Origin: Hybos culiciformis
Lineage: Eukaryota; Arthropoda; Insecta; Diptera; Hybotidae
Direction: 5' to 3'
Assembly: GCA_964007475.1 (NCBI GenBank)
Contig: OZ023274.1
Span: 9,945,376 to 10,009,375, forward strand
DNA length: 64,000 bases
Both the position numbers and the translations under genes were made by a program. Position 1 is the stretch's first letter. Every line of letters begins with the position of its first letter. Of the stretch, positions 42,935 to 50,924 are shown in pieces. A model generated the notes under the pieces. It saw only the letters and a program-made list of their open reading frames with translations. It ran no database searches and had not been told where the DNA came from.

Positions 42935-43162
42935 AGTAGTATGAATATGGGGTTTCTGCGTCAAAAGTGGTGTACATTTTTAAAGTGGCGAAAATTTTTT
43001 GTATGGGAAAAAGTGAAGCTCAGAGCACTTTTTCACCGTTTTTGAAAATGATAAGAAAAAAAGCTTAGAGCACCTTTTCGTCTTGTCAAAGTTGTTTATA
43101 TATATATACATATATATAAAATTGCTTTCTTATCAGTGGCAAATGTAACTTTGTATTTGAAA
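42935..43162 (+). repeat. Polinton left terminal inverted repeat
   Basis: Pairs almost perfectly with 57767-57995; the only clear difference is the length of a TATA-rich run. Weaker inverted similarity continues inward to about 43240. The inner edge holds a ~39-bp tandem duplication (units starting at 43130 and 43169, ttatcagt...ctttgtattt), of which the right TIR has only one clear copy. In this family the ends are presumed origins for protein-primed replication and integrase substrates. Confidence 0.95.
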
Positions 43163-43335
43163 ATTTCCTTATCAGTTCCAAATACAACTTTGTATTTAAA
43201 ATAGAAATGAATGAAACGTTGTAATATAATTTGAACTTGAAATAAATTGGAAAAAAAATAAGAAAAAGTGAAAAAAAAAAACAAAAAAAGTAAAAGTTTT
43301 TTATTTTATTTATATTTTTATACAATTTTACAATT

Positions 43336-43941
43336 TTAAATATTTATATCATTACAAAATTGAGAAATTTGTTTTTCTAAAAATATTGGTATCTCATAAA
43401 AAAGTCGTGAATAATTACAAGTTGCAGAGTGGATTTCTATGGGAATAAAAAAATCTTCTTGTTTAAGCTTTACTTGATTCTTTAAAACACATTTATTAAT
43501 ATATCTTATAATATATTCTTTCACTTTGTTTTTCACATTGTTGTTATAACACATAACAGCTTGAAAGAAATCTATAAAATTGAAAAAGCATTCTGATTCT
43601 TGAATAGTTAGCCGAAAATGTTTCTTGTTTCCTTTTTCTCCAAAACTCAACCAAATAATATTTTTTTTGTTGTTACAATTGTTTGATTTATTTTTTATTT
43701 CATTGTGTATATTATTGTAAAATTGATTCCAATTGTTATAGTTAAGAGATATTGAATTACCGTTTAAACGATGAAAAACTATTGTAGGCTCATGATAAAT
43801 TATATCAAAACCAATAATGATTTTACAATAATGTTTAGTATCTAAAAAATATGTATACGAAAGCAAAAGATTTTCAGGAAGACATTTTACTTTTTTTTGC
43901 TTTTTATAAGTTTTTCGTAAAATACTTATGTCTTTACCCAT
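43336..43941 (-). CDS. Orphan Polinton protein (201 aa) by the left TIR
   Basis: I do not recognise a family. It is a single intact frame from ATG at 43941, the only leftward gene in the left half, lying just inside the TIR and reading outward towards it. The product is basic and Asn/Lys-rich, with hydrophobic strands (KIIIGFDIIYHEPTIVF) and a helical middle (FFNFIDFFQAVMCYN). It has no signal peptide, no clear membrane span and no metal-binding cluster. It ends near SRLFYEIPIF. Its position, separate from the capsid block and divergent from the ATPase across a 277-bp spacer, would suit an early or regulatory protein, but that is only positional inference. Confidence 0.7.
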   Translation of the reverse strand: MGKDISILRKTYKKQKKVKCLPENLLLSYTYFLDTKHYCKIIIGFDIIYHEPTIVFHRLNGNSISLNYNNWNQFYNNIHNEIKNKSNNCNNKKNIIWLSFGEKGNKKHFRLTIQESECFFNFIDFFQAVMCYNNNVKNKVKEYIIRYINKCVLKNQVKLKQEDFFIPIEIHSATCNYSRLFYEIPIFLEKQISQFCNDINI

Positions 43942-44218
43942 GACTTTATAAATATCGATTGAATTATGAATAAATTACTTTTAGGAACGAACCGAGAAAA
44001 AAAAGCATCTTTCTAGCTTAATTATTTTGTTTCAGATATTTTGAGGGGGATCGAACCAGGCAAAAAAGCACCTCTCTAGCTTAATTATTTCGAAGACCTT
44101 ACCAATTAAGCTAGAGCGATGCTTAAGAGAGTGTTAACTTTTTTTGTATATAAGAACAGATATTTTTTAAAGATTTTTCATTTCCTAGTCAATTGTATTA
44201 ACAAACAAAACAATCAAA
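43942..44218. promoter_or_regulatory. Divergent spacer with hairpin and tRNA-like boxes
   Basis: Spacer between the leftward orphan ORF and the rightward ATPase, so it probably holds both promoters. It contains a 13-bp perfect stem (44074-44086 with 44104-44116). On the minus strand a sequence fits a Pol III A box (TAGCTTAATTGG, 44113-44102) followed by a B box (GGTTCGATCCC, 44057-44047). A second, weaker partial copy with its own B-box-like GGTTCGTTCC lies at about 43985-44025. A full tRNA cloverleaf does not form, because the T stem and acceptor stem fail. Confidence 0.4.
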
Positions 44219-44923
44219 ATGTTGTATTTCTTTCACCCGTTTACAATGATTATAGCGGGACCATCAGGTTGTGGAAAAACAACTTTTGTATGTAATTTAA
44301 TTAAGCAATATAAACGATTAATAAAACCAAATATACAGAAAATTATTTGGTGTAATCCAGAACAATCAGCTTTACCTAATCATTTAAGTTTTGATAACGT
44401 TGAATTTCATAATAATATACCGGAAAACATTACAAACGAAGAAAATTTGAATGTATTGTTAGTTTTAGATGATTTAATGATAGATACATTTAATAAACAA
44501 GTGTGTGAATTATTTACTAAAGGTTCTCACCACCGAAATCTATCTATAATTTTATTATTGCAAAATGTTTTCCACCAAGGAAAGTTTTGTCGAGATATAT
44601 CATTGAATGCTAAATATTTAGTATTATTTAAAAATCCACGTGATAAATCTCAAATAATGCCTTTGGCTCGACAAGTGTTTCCTGAGAATTTTAGAGAATT
44701 CATAAAAGTATATAATAAAGTGACATCTAATCCTTTCAGTTATATCGTTTTAGATCTGACACAAAACATAAGTGATTTGCTGCGTATCAGAAGTAACATT
44801 TTCGAAAAAAATTATTGTATGTGCTATTGTGCTACAAATGATTTAAACAATAAAGATATTTGCAAGAAATATGCATCGATTAAAGAGAAACCAACATATA
44901 TTACGACTATTAAAAAATTCTAA
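44219..44923 (+). CDS. Polinton packaging ATPase (FtsK/HerA superfamily)
   Basis: Predicted to drive DNA into the capsid using ATP, like the A32-type packaging ATPases of adenovirus-related and giant viruses. A Walker A motif GPSGCGKTT lies at residues 14-22, and a Walker B strand ending in two aspartates (LLVLDD) at about 80-85. An HHRNLSIILLLQN strand follows, the usual position of the polar sensor Gln/Asn. At 234 aa it is the normal length for Polinton ATPases. It is the first gene of the rightward capsid block, and its 3' end overlaps the next ORF by 53 bp in another frame. The ATG at 44219 is the only one leaving room for a strand before the P-loop. Confidence 0.93.
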   Translation: MLYFFHPFTMIIAGPSGCGKTTFVCNLIKQYKRLIKPNIQKIIWCNPEQSALPNHLSFDNVEFHNNIPENITNEENLNVLLVLDDLMIDTFNKQVCELFTKGSHHRNLSIILLLQNVFHQGKFCRDISLNAKYLVLFKNPRDKSQIMPLARQVFPENFREFIKVYNKVTSNPFSYIVLDLTQNISDLLRIRSNIFEKNYCMCYCATNDLNNKDICKKYASIKEKPTYITTIKKF

Positions 44924-45218
44924 TAAAAAAATTCGAAATACAATTTTAAAGAATTGTAGTGATGATACTATAAAAACAATTGCAGAAATTGCAATAAATA
45001 CATTAAATGGTAATAACAAGTTATCTAAAAAACATTTTAAAATTTTTAAGCAAAACAAAAATTATTTAAGACAATTAGCTTGTCCCAAAAAAAGTATTAA
45101 ATCAAAACGTCAAATAATAATTCAAAAAGGTGGTTTTTTACCAACTTTAATTGGAACTGTTCTAACAGGTGTTATTGGAAAATTAATTAGTGATTACCAA
45201 CAGTCTAAAAATGAATAG
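44871..45218 (+). CDS. Small basic virion-like protein, GGFL tail (115 aa)
   Basis: A conserved-looking small Polinton protein. The N-terminal two thirds is basic and helical (ILRLLKNSNKKIRNTILKN; residues 51-80 rich in Lys). The C-terminus carries IIIQKGGFL followed by a hydrophobic, glycine-containing segment (PTLIGTVLTGVIGKLI, residues 91-106) that could insert in or associate with membrane. Proteins of this layout recur beside the ATPase in insect Polintons; I know no biochemical function for them. A core or minor virion role, like small adenovirus core proteins, is inference. It overlaps the ATPase by 53 bp and the following ORF by 8 bp. Confidence 0.75.
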   Translation: MHRLKRNQHILRLLKNSNKKIRNTILKNCSDDTIKTIAEIAINTLNGNNKLSKKHFKIFKQNKNYLRQLACPKKSIKSKRQIIIQKGGFLPTLIGTVLTGVIGKLISDYQQSKNE

Positions 45219-46119
45219 TTTACAACAAATGATTGTTATGCATCCTGAAATTTTCTTAAAGTTTAAAAAATCAATGGAAGATGATCAACAACTTAGTTTG
45301 CTAGACCAAAGAATGAAAAACGTTTTACATAATACAAAATTAAGTCCTACTGAAAAGTGGTATATGTATCGACAAAACTTAATGAAATATGGAGTTAAAA
45401 AAAGAGAATTCTCACGATTACCAACGAATAATCAAAAAATAGAAGATAAATTCGCACGATTACCAACAATTAATAAAAAAATAGGAGATAAAAGAGACTT
45501 TTATACGCAAACTGAAAACCCCAAAATGATAAATAGACGTATTGAAGCAATTCCTAAAACTATAGAAGCTAGTACGCAAACAGAAACCTACCCTCGAGTT
45601 GAGGACGAAGTATTTTTTGAATATGATCCAAACAAAGAAAAAAATATCAATGATTCTAGTTTATCAGATATGGATTTCGGTGATTCATCTGATGATTTTG
45701 CACGAAGTATAGCACAGGAGGAAGCTGGTTCAGTTGAACTTATAAAAGAGCGTCCCTCAATAAGTGGAAACATTCGCATGTTTGAAACAGAAGCAGGTGA
45801 TGTAATAACAGTGGCGAAAGATGATAACGAAATAAAACAAAAAACTTCTCCAAAAACAAGAAGTAAATTTAAAACAACTGGTAGTATTTTATCAAAAAGC
45901 ATTCTATCAAAGTATCCTCCAATAGTTACAAAAAGAAAGCATTCAGATACTTCATTTAACACAACAATAAAATCACCACCCAACAAAAAGGTTATTGATA
46001 CTACAGAATTATCTAATCAAATAAATTGGCAAGGATATAGGAATCAAACAAATAAAAAACAAACTGTTTCAGCAGAAAAGGAAAAAAAATCGGAAATTTG
46101 GACTACATATAGATCATGA
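45211..46119 (+). CDS. Polinton capsid-block protein with TQT motifs (302 aa)
   Basis: Function unknown. The start chosen is ATG 45211, since the in-frame opening upstream at 45190 uses GTG. Residues 1-65 look ordered (KLSPTEKWYMYRQNLMKYG). A 14-residue tandem repeat follows (67-80 and 81-94, F[SA]RLPT pattern), then two TQTE motifs (TQT at 99-101 and 122-124). Next is an acidic Asp/Ser-rich stretch and a basic, probably disordered tail. The TQT words resemble the anchor of dynein light chain LC8-binding sites. The stop codon overlaps the next gene's start (ATGA, 46116-46119). Its place between the small basic protein and the penton gene suggests a virion or assembly role. Confidence 0.8.
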   Translation: MNSLQQMIVMHPEIFLKFKKSMEDDQQLSLLDQRMKNVLHNTKLSPTEKWYMYRQNLMKYGVKKREFSRLPTNNQKIEDKFARLPTINKKIGDKRDFYTQTENPKMINRRIEAIPKTIEASTQTETYPRVEDEVFFEYDPNKEKNINDSSLSDMDFGDSSDDFARSIAQEEAGSVELIKERPSISGNIRMFETEAGDVITVAKDDNEIKQKTSPKTRSKFKTTGSILSKSILSKYPPIVTKRKHSDTSFNTTIKSPPNKKVIDTTELSNQINWQGYRNQTNKKQTVSAEKEKKSEIWTTYRS

Positions 46120-47039
46120 ACAGCAAACAAGAAGAATTTTTTGTTACATTGTTAAGTAACGACTCCAAAAATTTATTTCCTGATAATACTCTATCAGCCT
46201 TTGAAAATAAGCTTCCTATACATATTAACTTAAGTGATGGAAATTGGAAAGTAGGACTTTCTGAAATATTTTTAAATGATTTTTTACAAGTTGATCAGTA
46301 TGATAAAAAAGAAAGTGTTACAATTTCACTAGGTCATAATGAAACAACAGAAGGTAAAGGTAAAGCGACTCTCAACAAACGTATTGGTTATACATTTTAT
46401 AAAAAAAAATCTCATTTAGTTAATGATGATTGGAAAATAGAGTTTCTTCCTACTCTTATAAACAATATTACTCCTAGCACCGGATATACTCGTGAGCAAG
46501 TTAAACAGGTGCTTTATGATGAAACTATGAATTATTTAAAAAATGAATTCAATTATACAAATATCAAAGCTCCCTCTGTAACAGATTACGATAAACTTAA
46601 ATATATTCGATTATCAAAAAGTAATAATAAAGAAGCTTATTTTCTGCGAAAAAACGAAGATTACACACCTGAAAATTTATTAGAAGAAATTTTTACCCAA
46701 GTTAAAAATATTTCCCAATATAAAAAAAAATTACCTGAAATATTTAGTCATGTTTTTTCTTCCATAAATGACGACAAGCAAAGTATGATATTAATATACA
46801 CTGATATAATTCAACCAGAATTATATGGTAATAACAAAATTAGAGCACTGCGTGCAATTAATATTAAAAATTGTAGAGAAGGGAATAATATAGAGTTTAA
46901 AAATATCCAATATGCACCGATAGAAAAAAAAATTAATGAAACTATAGCAATTAAAATATGTGATCAATATGGAAAAAATATAAATTTTATACCGAATTAC
47001 TATCCAACAAAAATTGTTTTACATTTTAAGAAATTTTAA
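46116..47039 (+). CDS. Penton-type minor capsid protein (PY)
   Basis: 307 aa. The N-terminus has the pattern typical of Polinton PY proteins: a short FFVTLLSNDS strand, then NLFPDNTLSAFENKLP, then a strand ending in W+VGLSEI. PY proteins are predicted single-jelly-roll penton subunits that close the vertices of an icosahedral capsid built from the double-jelly-roll major protein. No internal stop or frameshift. It begins on the overlapping ATGA of the preceding gene and lies two genes before the major capsid gene, as expected in the family. Assignment rests on the N-terminal pattern and gene order. Confidence 0.85.
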   Translation: MNSKQEEFFVTLLSNDSKNLFPDNTLSAFENKLPIHINLSDGNWKVGLSEIFLNDFLQVDQYDKKESVTISLGHNETTEGKGKATLNKRIGYTFYKKKSHLVNDDWKIEFLPTLINNITPSTGYTREQVKQVLYDETMNYLKNEFNYTNIKAPSVTDYDKLKYIRLSKSNNKEAYFLRKNEDYTPENLLEEIFTQVKNISQYKKKLPEIFSHVFSSINDDKQSMILIYTDIIQPELYGNNKIRALRAINIKNCREGNNIEFKNIQYAPIEKKINETIAIKICDQYGKNINFIPNYYPTKIVLHFKKF

Positions 47040-47094
47040 ATAAAATATAAATAAGAAACTTATAGAAAAAATTGTTTTATTACATGTCTAAAGC

Positions 47095-47592
47095 ATGCAT
47101 CGTGAATACGTAAAATATTATTTATCCCAAACTGGTGGTAGTTTGAATGAAATTGGATTACTATTACAAGGTCCTTCAAATATACAAAGAGGACGTGGAC
47201 TTGGTAATCTTTTTGGAGGTTTATTTCGGTTTCTGAAACCTGCTTTATCATCAGGTTTGAATTTGCTAAAAAACGAAGCTATTAAAACCGGTGCTAATAT
47301 ATTGGCTGATGTAACTTCAGGAGCAAATTTACAACAATCAGTTCAAGATCAAGCAAAAGTTGGTTTGAAAAACTTGAGGAAAAACGCTATTAATGAACTT
47401 CATAATATGTATGGGGGGAGAGTAGGCTTAACGAGAAACAAAAAAAATAAAGCAAATGTTTTGTTATTGAGAAATGAGCAAGCTATAAAAAGGAAAGCTA
47501 AAACAATACCTTCTTCAGTCACTAGGTGTAACAAAAAGAAAAAGACTTCCAATAAAAAAAAAAAAATACGTTCATTAGATATTTTCAATTGA
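47095..47592 (+). CDS. pVI-like minor virion protein (165 aa)
   Basis: Small protein with an amphipathic, glycine-rich N-terminal half (GLGNLFGGLFRFLKPALSSG, residues 35-54), a helical middle, and a strongly basic Lys-rich C-terminus (116-158). This layout recurs in insect Polintons and resembles adenovirus minor proteins such as pVI: membrane-active segment plus basic, DNA-facing tail. Two words fit the adenain cleavage consensus [MIL]-x-G-G: LFGG at 39-42 and MYGG at 105-108. That supports processing by the element's own protease but is inference. It sits between the penton and major capsid genes, 55 bp after the former and 31 bp before the latter. The start is the ATG at 47095. Confidence 0.75.
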   Translation: MHREYVKYYLSQTGGSLNEIGLLLQGPSNIQRGRGLGNLFGGLFRFLKPALSSGLNLLKNEAIKTGANILADVTSGANLQQSVQDQAKVGLKNLRKNAINELHNMYGGRVGLTRNKKNKANVLLLRNEQAIKRKAKTIPSSVTRCNKKKKTSNKKKKIRSLDIFN

Positions 47593-47623
47593 AAAAATAA
47601 AATAAAAATAAATAAATAAAAAA

Positions 47624-48934
47624 ATGAGCATCGTTGAATGTATGAAATCTGAATTAGACATTTTCGCAACACCTCCCATACAAACAAGTATCTTACGCAC
47701 TGAAGAGGTTGCATACAATCCATTAGCATCCCTGGACGCCTCACCTTCTACAATAGAATTTGTGTCACTTGGTCATGGTGATACTTATAGAGATTTGTCT
47801 TCAACTTACATTAAATTTAAAGTACAAATTTTAAAAAAAGACGGAGAACAGTGGAATGATGATAAAGGTGTTGATAATAAAACTTTACCACAACCAAGTG
47901 TTGTAAATAATCTATTACATTCAATGATAAAACAAGTAAATGTAACTCTTAATGGAAAAAATGTCACATCTTCTGATAACTTATACAACTATAAAAGTTA
48001 TTTGCTTTCCGTATTAAATTATGGCAACGATGCTGGTACAACACATCTTGAAGCTGGTGGTTGGATACTTGATAAACCAAATGTGAATGATGTTAATAAT
48101 TCTGGATCAAAATCTAGACAAAAAATATATAACAACTCAGCAATCGTTGAGTTAATGGCTAAATTACATGTTGATTTTTTCAATACACCTACATTACTAT
48201 TAAATAATGTTGATGTAAAAATTACTTTGACATTGGAAAAACAAGATTTTTTTCTATTTTGTAATGATTCTGATGAAAGTTATTTGAAAATTCATGAAGC
48301 CACACTGTTTATGAAGCACGTTACTATTAACCCAAATATTTTGTTAGCACATAATACGATTTTAGAAAGAAACAATGCTAAATATAATTATCAGAGAGTT
48401 GAGATGAAAACGTTTACGATACCATCAAATACATCAAATATTTCACTAGATAATGTATTTATAGGTCAACTTCCAAAAACTTTATTATTTTGTATGGTGA
48501 AAAATGAATTTTTTAATGGAAAACGATCAAAAAATCCATACTTTTTTGATCATTATAATTTAGCTCAGTTTCAATTGTACGTGAATGGAGTCCAAATTCC
48601 AAACACTCCAATAGAAACAAGTTTCACGAGTAGTAATCATTGCGATTCAAGAGCATATCTTACTTTGTTTAGTGGTACAGGAATTCATCATTCTGATAAA
48701 GGTCATCAGATTACTAAAGAACTTTTCTCAAAAGGTTACACTATATTAGCATTCGATTTGTCTCCTGATGGATTTGGTAATGAAACATGTCAGAGTCTGT
48801 TGAATCAAGGTACAGTTAGAATTGAAGCAAAATTGAGCGCACCACTACCATCAACATTAACCTGTATTGTGTACGGAGAATTTGATGCAAGCTTGGAAAT
48901 CGATAAAAATCGTAACATTTACACAAATCTATAA
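47624..48934 (+). CDS. Major capsid protein (double jelly roll)
   Basis: 436 aa, the expected size for Polinton major capsid proteins, whose trimers form the icosahedral shell. The N-terminus has the family pattern (SELDIFATPPIQTSI ... STIEFVSLGHGDTYRDLSST). Later blocks also fit, such as a VVNNLLHSMIKQVNVTLNG strand and a C-terminal FDLSPDGFGN segment before the last beta strands. One uninterrupted frame from ATG 47624. The short upstream spacer is A-rich with repeated AATAAA words (about 47597-47620), possibly the poly(A) signal of the preceding transcript. Assignment is by sequence pattern and synteny; fold is inferred from the family. Confidence 0.93.
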   Translation: MSIVECMKSELDIFATPPIQTSILRTEEVAYNPLASLDASPSTIEFVSLGHGDTYRDLSSTYIKFKVQILKKDGEQWNDDKGVDNKTLPQPSVVNNLLHSMIKQVNVTLNGKNVTSSDNLYNYKSYLLSVLNYGNDAGTTHLEAGGWILDKPNVNDVNNSGSKSRQKIYNNSAIVELMAKLHVDFFNTPTLLLNNVDVKITLTLEKQDFFLFCNDSDESYLKIHEATLFMKHVTINPNILLAHNTILERNNAKYNYQRVEMKTFTIPSNTSNISLDNVFIGQLPKTLLFCMVKNEFFNGKRSKNPYFFDHYNLAQFQLYVNGVQIPNTPIETSFTSSNHCDSRAYLTLFSGTGIHHSDKGHQITKELFSKGYTILAFDLSPDGFGNETCQSLLNQGTVRIEAKLSAPLPSTLTCIVYGEFDASLEIDKNRNIYTNL

Positions 48935-49004
48935 ATAGCTTGAAAAAAATTAATTTTAGTTTATTCTAATACTTATTATTAGACGTATAGGATATAAATA
49001 AAAC

Positions 49005-49391
49005 ATGGTTATTAAAAATAAAATTTCCTCTTACGCTTTAGTTGATATATCATTTAAATGTGATAAATCACATTATTTTGCTTCTAAAGTAACCGTAGCT
49101 GGCATTGAAGAATCAAATAAACCATTGAATTATGATGCTAAATATTTATATCCACAAAATAAGTTATATTTCGATAAAGAAAATTGTATTATAAATGGAA
49201 ATTTGGAAAATGCTAAAACAACTTCAAACGTAAAAGAAATTTTAAATAAGTTTGATATAATTTTAGTAAATGGTGAGCGAAAGAAAGGTTTTCTAGAGGA
49301 ATTTGTTAAAATAAAATCACCAGTTCATAACATAGCTGTGTTGGAAAAATATGAATACATTAGAGATAACGAATCATCTTCAGAGGAATAA
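49005..49391 (+). CDS. Hypothetical Polinton protein (128 aa)
   Basis: Not recognised. It starts at ATG 49005, 70 bp after the major capsid gene, and its last 41 bp overlap the protease start in another frame. The product is probably folded in its first ~115 residues, with alternating strands (YALVDISFKCDKSHYFASKVTVAG), and ends in a short acidic Ser/Glu tail. The opening (VD-x-aromatic, then an F-x-x-K strand) faintly resembles that of the 165-aa leftward protein at 51718-52215, so the two may be distant relatives. No catalytic motif is visible. Confidence 0.7.
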   Translation: MVIKNKISSYALVDISFKCDKSHYFASKVTVAGIEESNKPLNYDAKYLYPQNKLYFDKENCIINGNLENAKTTSNVKEILNKFDIILVNGERKKGFLEEFVKIKSPVHNIAVLEKYEYIRDNESSSEE

Positions 49392-49812
49392 ATTTACCAA
49401 AAACCATTTTAAAGGAGTTTTCCCCATTGATAAAATACCTAAAATACTTAACAAAAAACCATTCTTTATTATTGTTAATTCAGATCCAAGCAATAAACCT
49501 GGTTTGCATTGGTTTGTACTTTATTTTCCGAAAAAAGGATGTGCTGAATACTTTGATTCATATGGAAATCAAACAATAGAGACAGGAATAATTGATAAAA
49601 TAAATCATCATTCTAAACAGAAGTGTTTTATACGTAATACAAAACGTTTACAAGGAACTTTTTCAAATACTTGTGGTTATTATTGTTGTGTTTATGTCTA
49701 TTTTCGATATAGAAATATTTCAATGAAACGTTTTTTAAATGTTTTTAGTTCTAAGGATTATACTTGTAATGATAAAATAATTTTAAAATTATTTCAAAAA
49801 TATTTTATGTAA
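49351..49812 (+). CDS. Adenain-like cysteine protease (C5/Ulp1-type)
   Basis: Maturation protease of the Polinton virion, predicted to cleave minor capsid and core precursors during assembly. 153 aa with the catalytic set in the usual order: His53 in GLHWF, Asp69 in EYFDSYG, Gln101 in the oxyanion-hole segment LQGTFS, and Cys108 in NTCGYYC. Length and the opening KNHFKGVFPIDKIP also match the family. It starts inside the preceding ORF (41-bp overlap) and closes the rightward capsid block. A poly(A) signal AATAAA lies just after the stop (49825-49830). All catalytic residues are intact. Confidence 0.93.
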   Translation: MNTLEITNHLQRNKFTKNHFKGVFPIDKIPKILNKKPFFIIVNSDPSNKPGLHWFVLYFPKKGCAEYFDSYGNQTIETGIIDKINHHSKQKCFIRNTKRLQGTFSNTCGYYCCVYVYFRYRNISMKRFLNVFSSKDYTCNDKIILKLFQKYFM

Positions 49813-50666
49813 TACTTTATTATAAATAAAATAATTTTTTTCTTTTAAGTCAAAATGATTTGTTTTATTTAAACATATAAAACAGTTGAAAATTAAAAAA
49901 ACATATTGAAATTAATAAATAATAAATTTATTTTCCATTGCAGTAATGAAAATTATAATCTCCTGAATATTAACCTTAACATAATTTCATTGCTTTTCCT
50001 AAAAAGTAGGATTTGACTAAATGTAATTTTTCTTTTCTATATATTAATTAAACATACATTAATCTACATTATAAATAATTAAATTAAAAAAGAATAAATT
50101 TTTCTTAATAGTTTTCATTTAAAAAGAAAAGATCAAAAAGTTAAATTATTATCAATATATCAATCTACTGCGGATTTTTTTTTACAAAATTGTAATAATA
50201 AAAATTACATTTTAATTAAACTTGCATTAATCTACATTATAAATAATTAAAATCAAATAGAAAAAATTTTATAAATTAATTAATATTAAAAGAAAAGATC
50301 AAAATGTTAAATTCTTATCACTATACATATCAATCAAATGCGGTTTTTTTTTACTAAATTGTAATAAAAAATTGTTAAAATAATTAAATAAATAAACTAA
50401 AAAACAAGAAAAATAAAAATTTTTATAAACATATACCTAGTAAAAGAAAAGATCAAATAGTTAAATTACATATCAATAAAATGAGGATTTTTTTATTAAA
50501 AATTACAATAATTAAGATTGTGATCATCTTAATGTTAACTATTCATCTTTGTAAAAAAAGCCGCGTTTGATTAATTTATGTTGATCAAACTTATTGATTA
50601 TAAAAGCCTGAGATTATGTATAAAAGCCTGAGATTATGTATAAAGTCTTTAGTTTATATTAAAAAA
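49813..50666. promoter_or_regulatory. Non-coding control-like region with ~160-bp repeats
   Basis: The longest non-coding stretch inside the element. It holds three imperfect copies of a ~154-168 bp unit. The block aaaagaaaagatcaaa begins at 50122, 50288 and 50442, each time followed by gttaaatt, an A/T-rich run, a 'gcggatttttttt'-like word (third copy gaggattttttt) and a further A/T block. The companion block cattaatctacattataaat begins at 50057 and 50225. Lying between the capsid block and the replication genes, it could be an enhancer, origin or packaging signal; none is shown. Confidence 0.6.
50598..50640 (+). promoter_or_regulatory. Tandemly duplicated TATA box
   Basis: A 20-bp unit, taaaagcctgagattatgta, occurs twice head to tail (50601-50620, 50621-50640). 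With the preceding ta each copy forms a consensus TATAAAAG box (about 50599 and 50619), 40-70 bp upstream of the ATG at 50667. Confidence 0.5.
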
Positions 50667-50924
50667 ATGAATCAAAAAAATCCAAAAAGTTTAGAAGCAA
50701 TGGCATTAGCTGCCTGGTTCAATAGTAAAAATTTCAAAATTGATGAGTATGAGGAGTTAGCAAAAATATATTATTGGGAGAGTATAAGGTTCAACACCAT
50801 CAAGAGCCCTATTCACATAGCAGCAAACAATAAAACAATTCTTCAAATTATCAAAACAGAACCACCATGGCTTGAAAAAAACAAGAAACCGAGATATATA
50901 TATCCCAAAATATCACCAATTTAA
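50667..50924 (+). CDS. Small hypothetical Polinton protein (85 aa)
   Basis: Not recognised. The open frame reaches back to an ATG at 50616, but that codon lies inside the duplicated TATA unit. I prefer the ATG at 50667, which follows an A-rich leader and comes 27-48 bp after the TATA boxes. The product (NPKSLEAMALAAWFNSKNFK..., then KTEPPWLEKNKKPRYIYP) has a helical N-terminal half and a Pro/aromatic-rich end. It may be a small regulatory protein given its promoter-like upstream region; that is speculation. It converges on the OB-fold-like gene, ending ~104 bp from it. Confidence 0.5.
   Translation: MNQKNPKSLEAMALAAWFNSKNFKIDEYEELAKIYYWESIRFNTIKSPIHIAANNKTILQIIKTEPPWLEKNKKPRYIYPKISPI

Noticed and set aside
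44047..44113. Genuine tRNA gene
   Set aside because: A and B boxes match, but the T stem, anticodon stem and acceptor stem do not pair, and a T6 run lies between the boxes.
45190..45210. Upstream GTG start for the 302-aa protein
   Set aside because: GTG initiation is unlikely in a eukaryote; ATG at 45211 lies a few codons on.
45588..45986. 132-aa minus-strand frame
   Set aside because: Antisense shadow of the 302-aa capsid-block gene; Ser/Phe-rich product mirrors the sense codons.
47400..47744. 114-aa minus-strand frame
   Set aside because: Runs antisense across the pVI-like gene end and the major capsid start; Phe/Leu-rich translation of the Lys-rich region.
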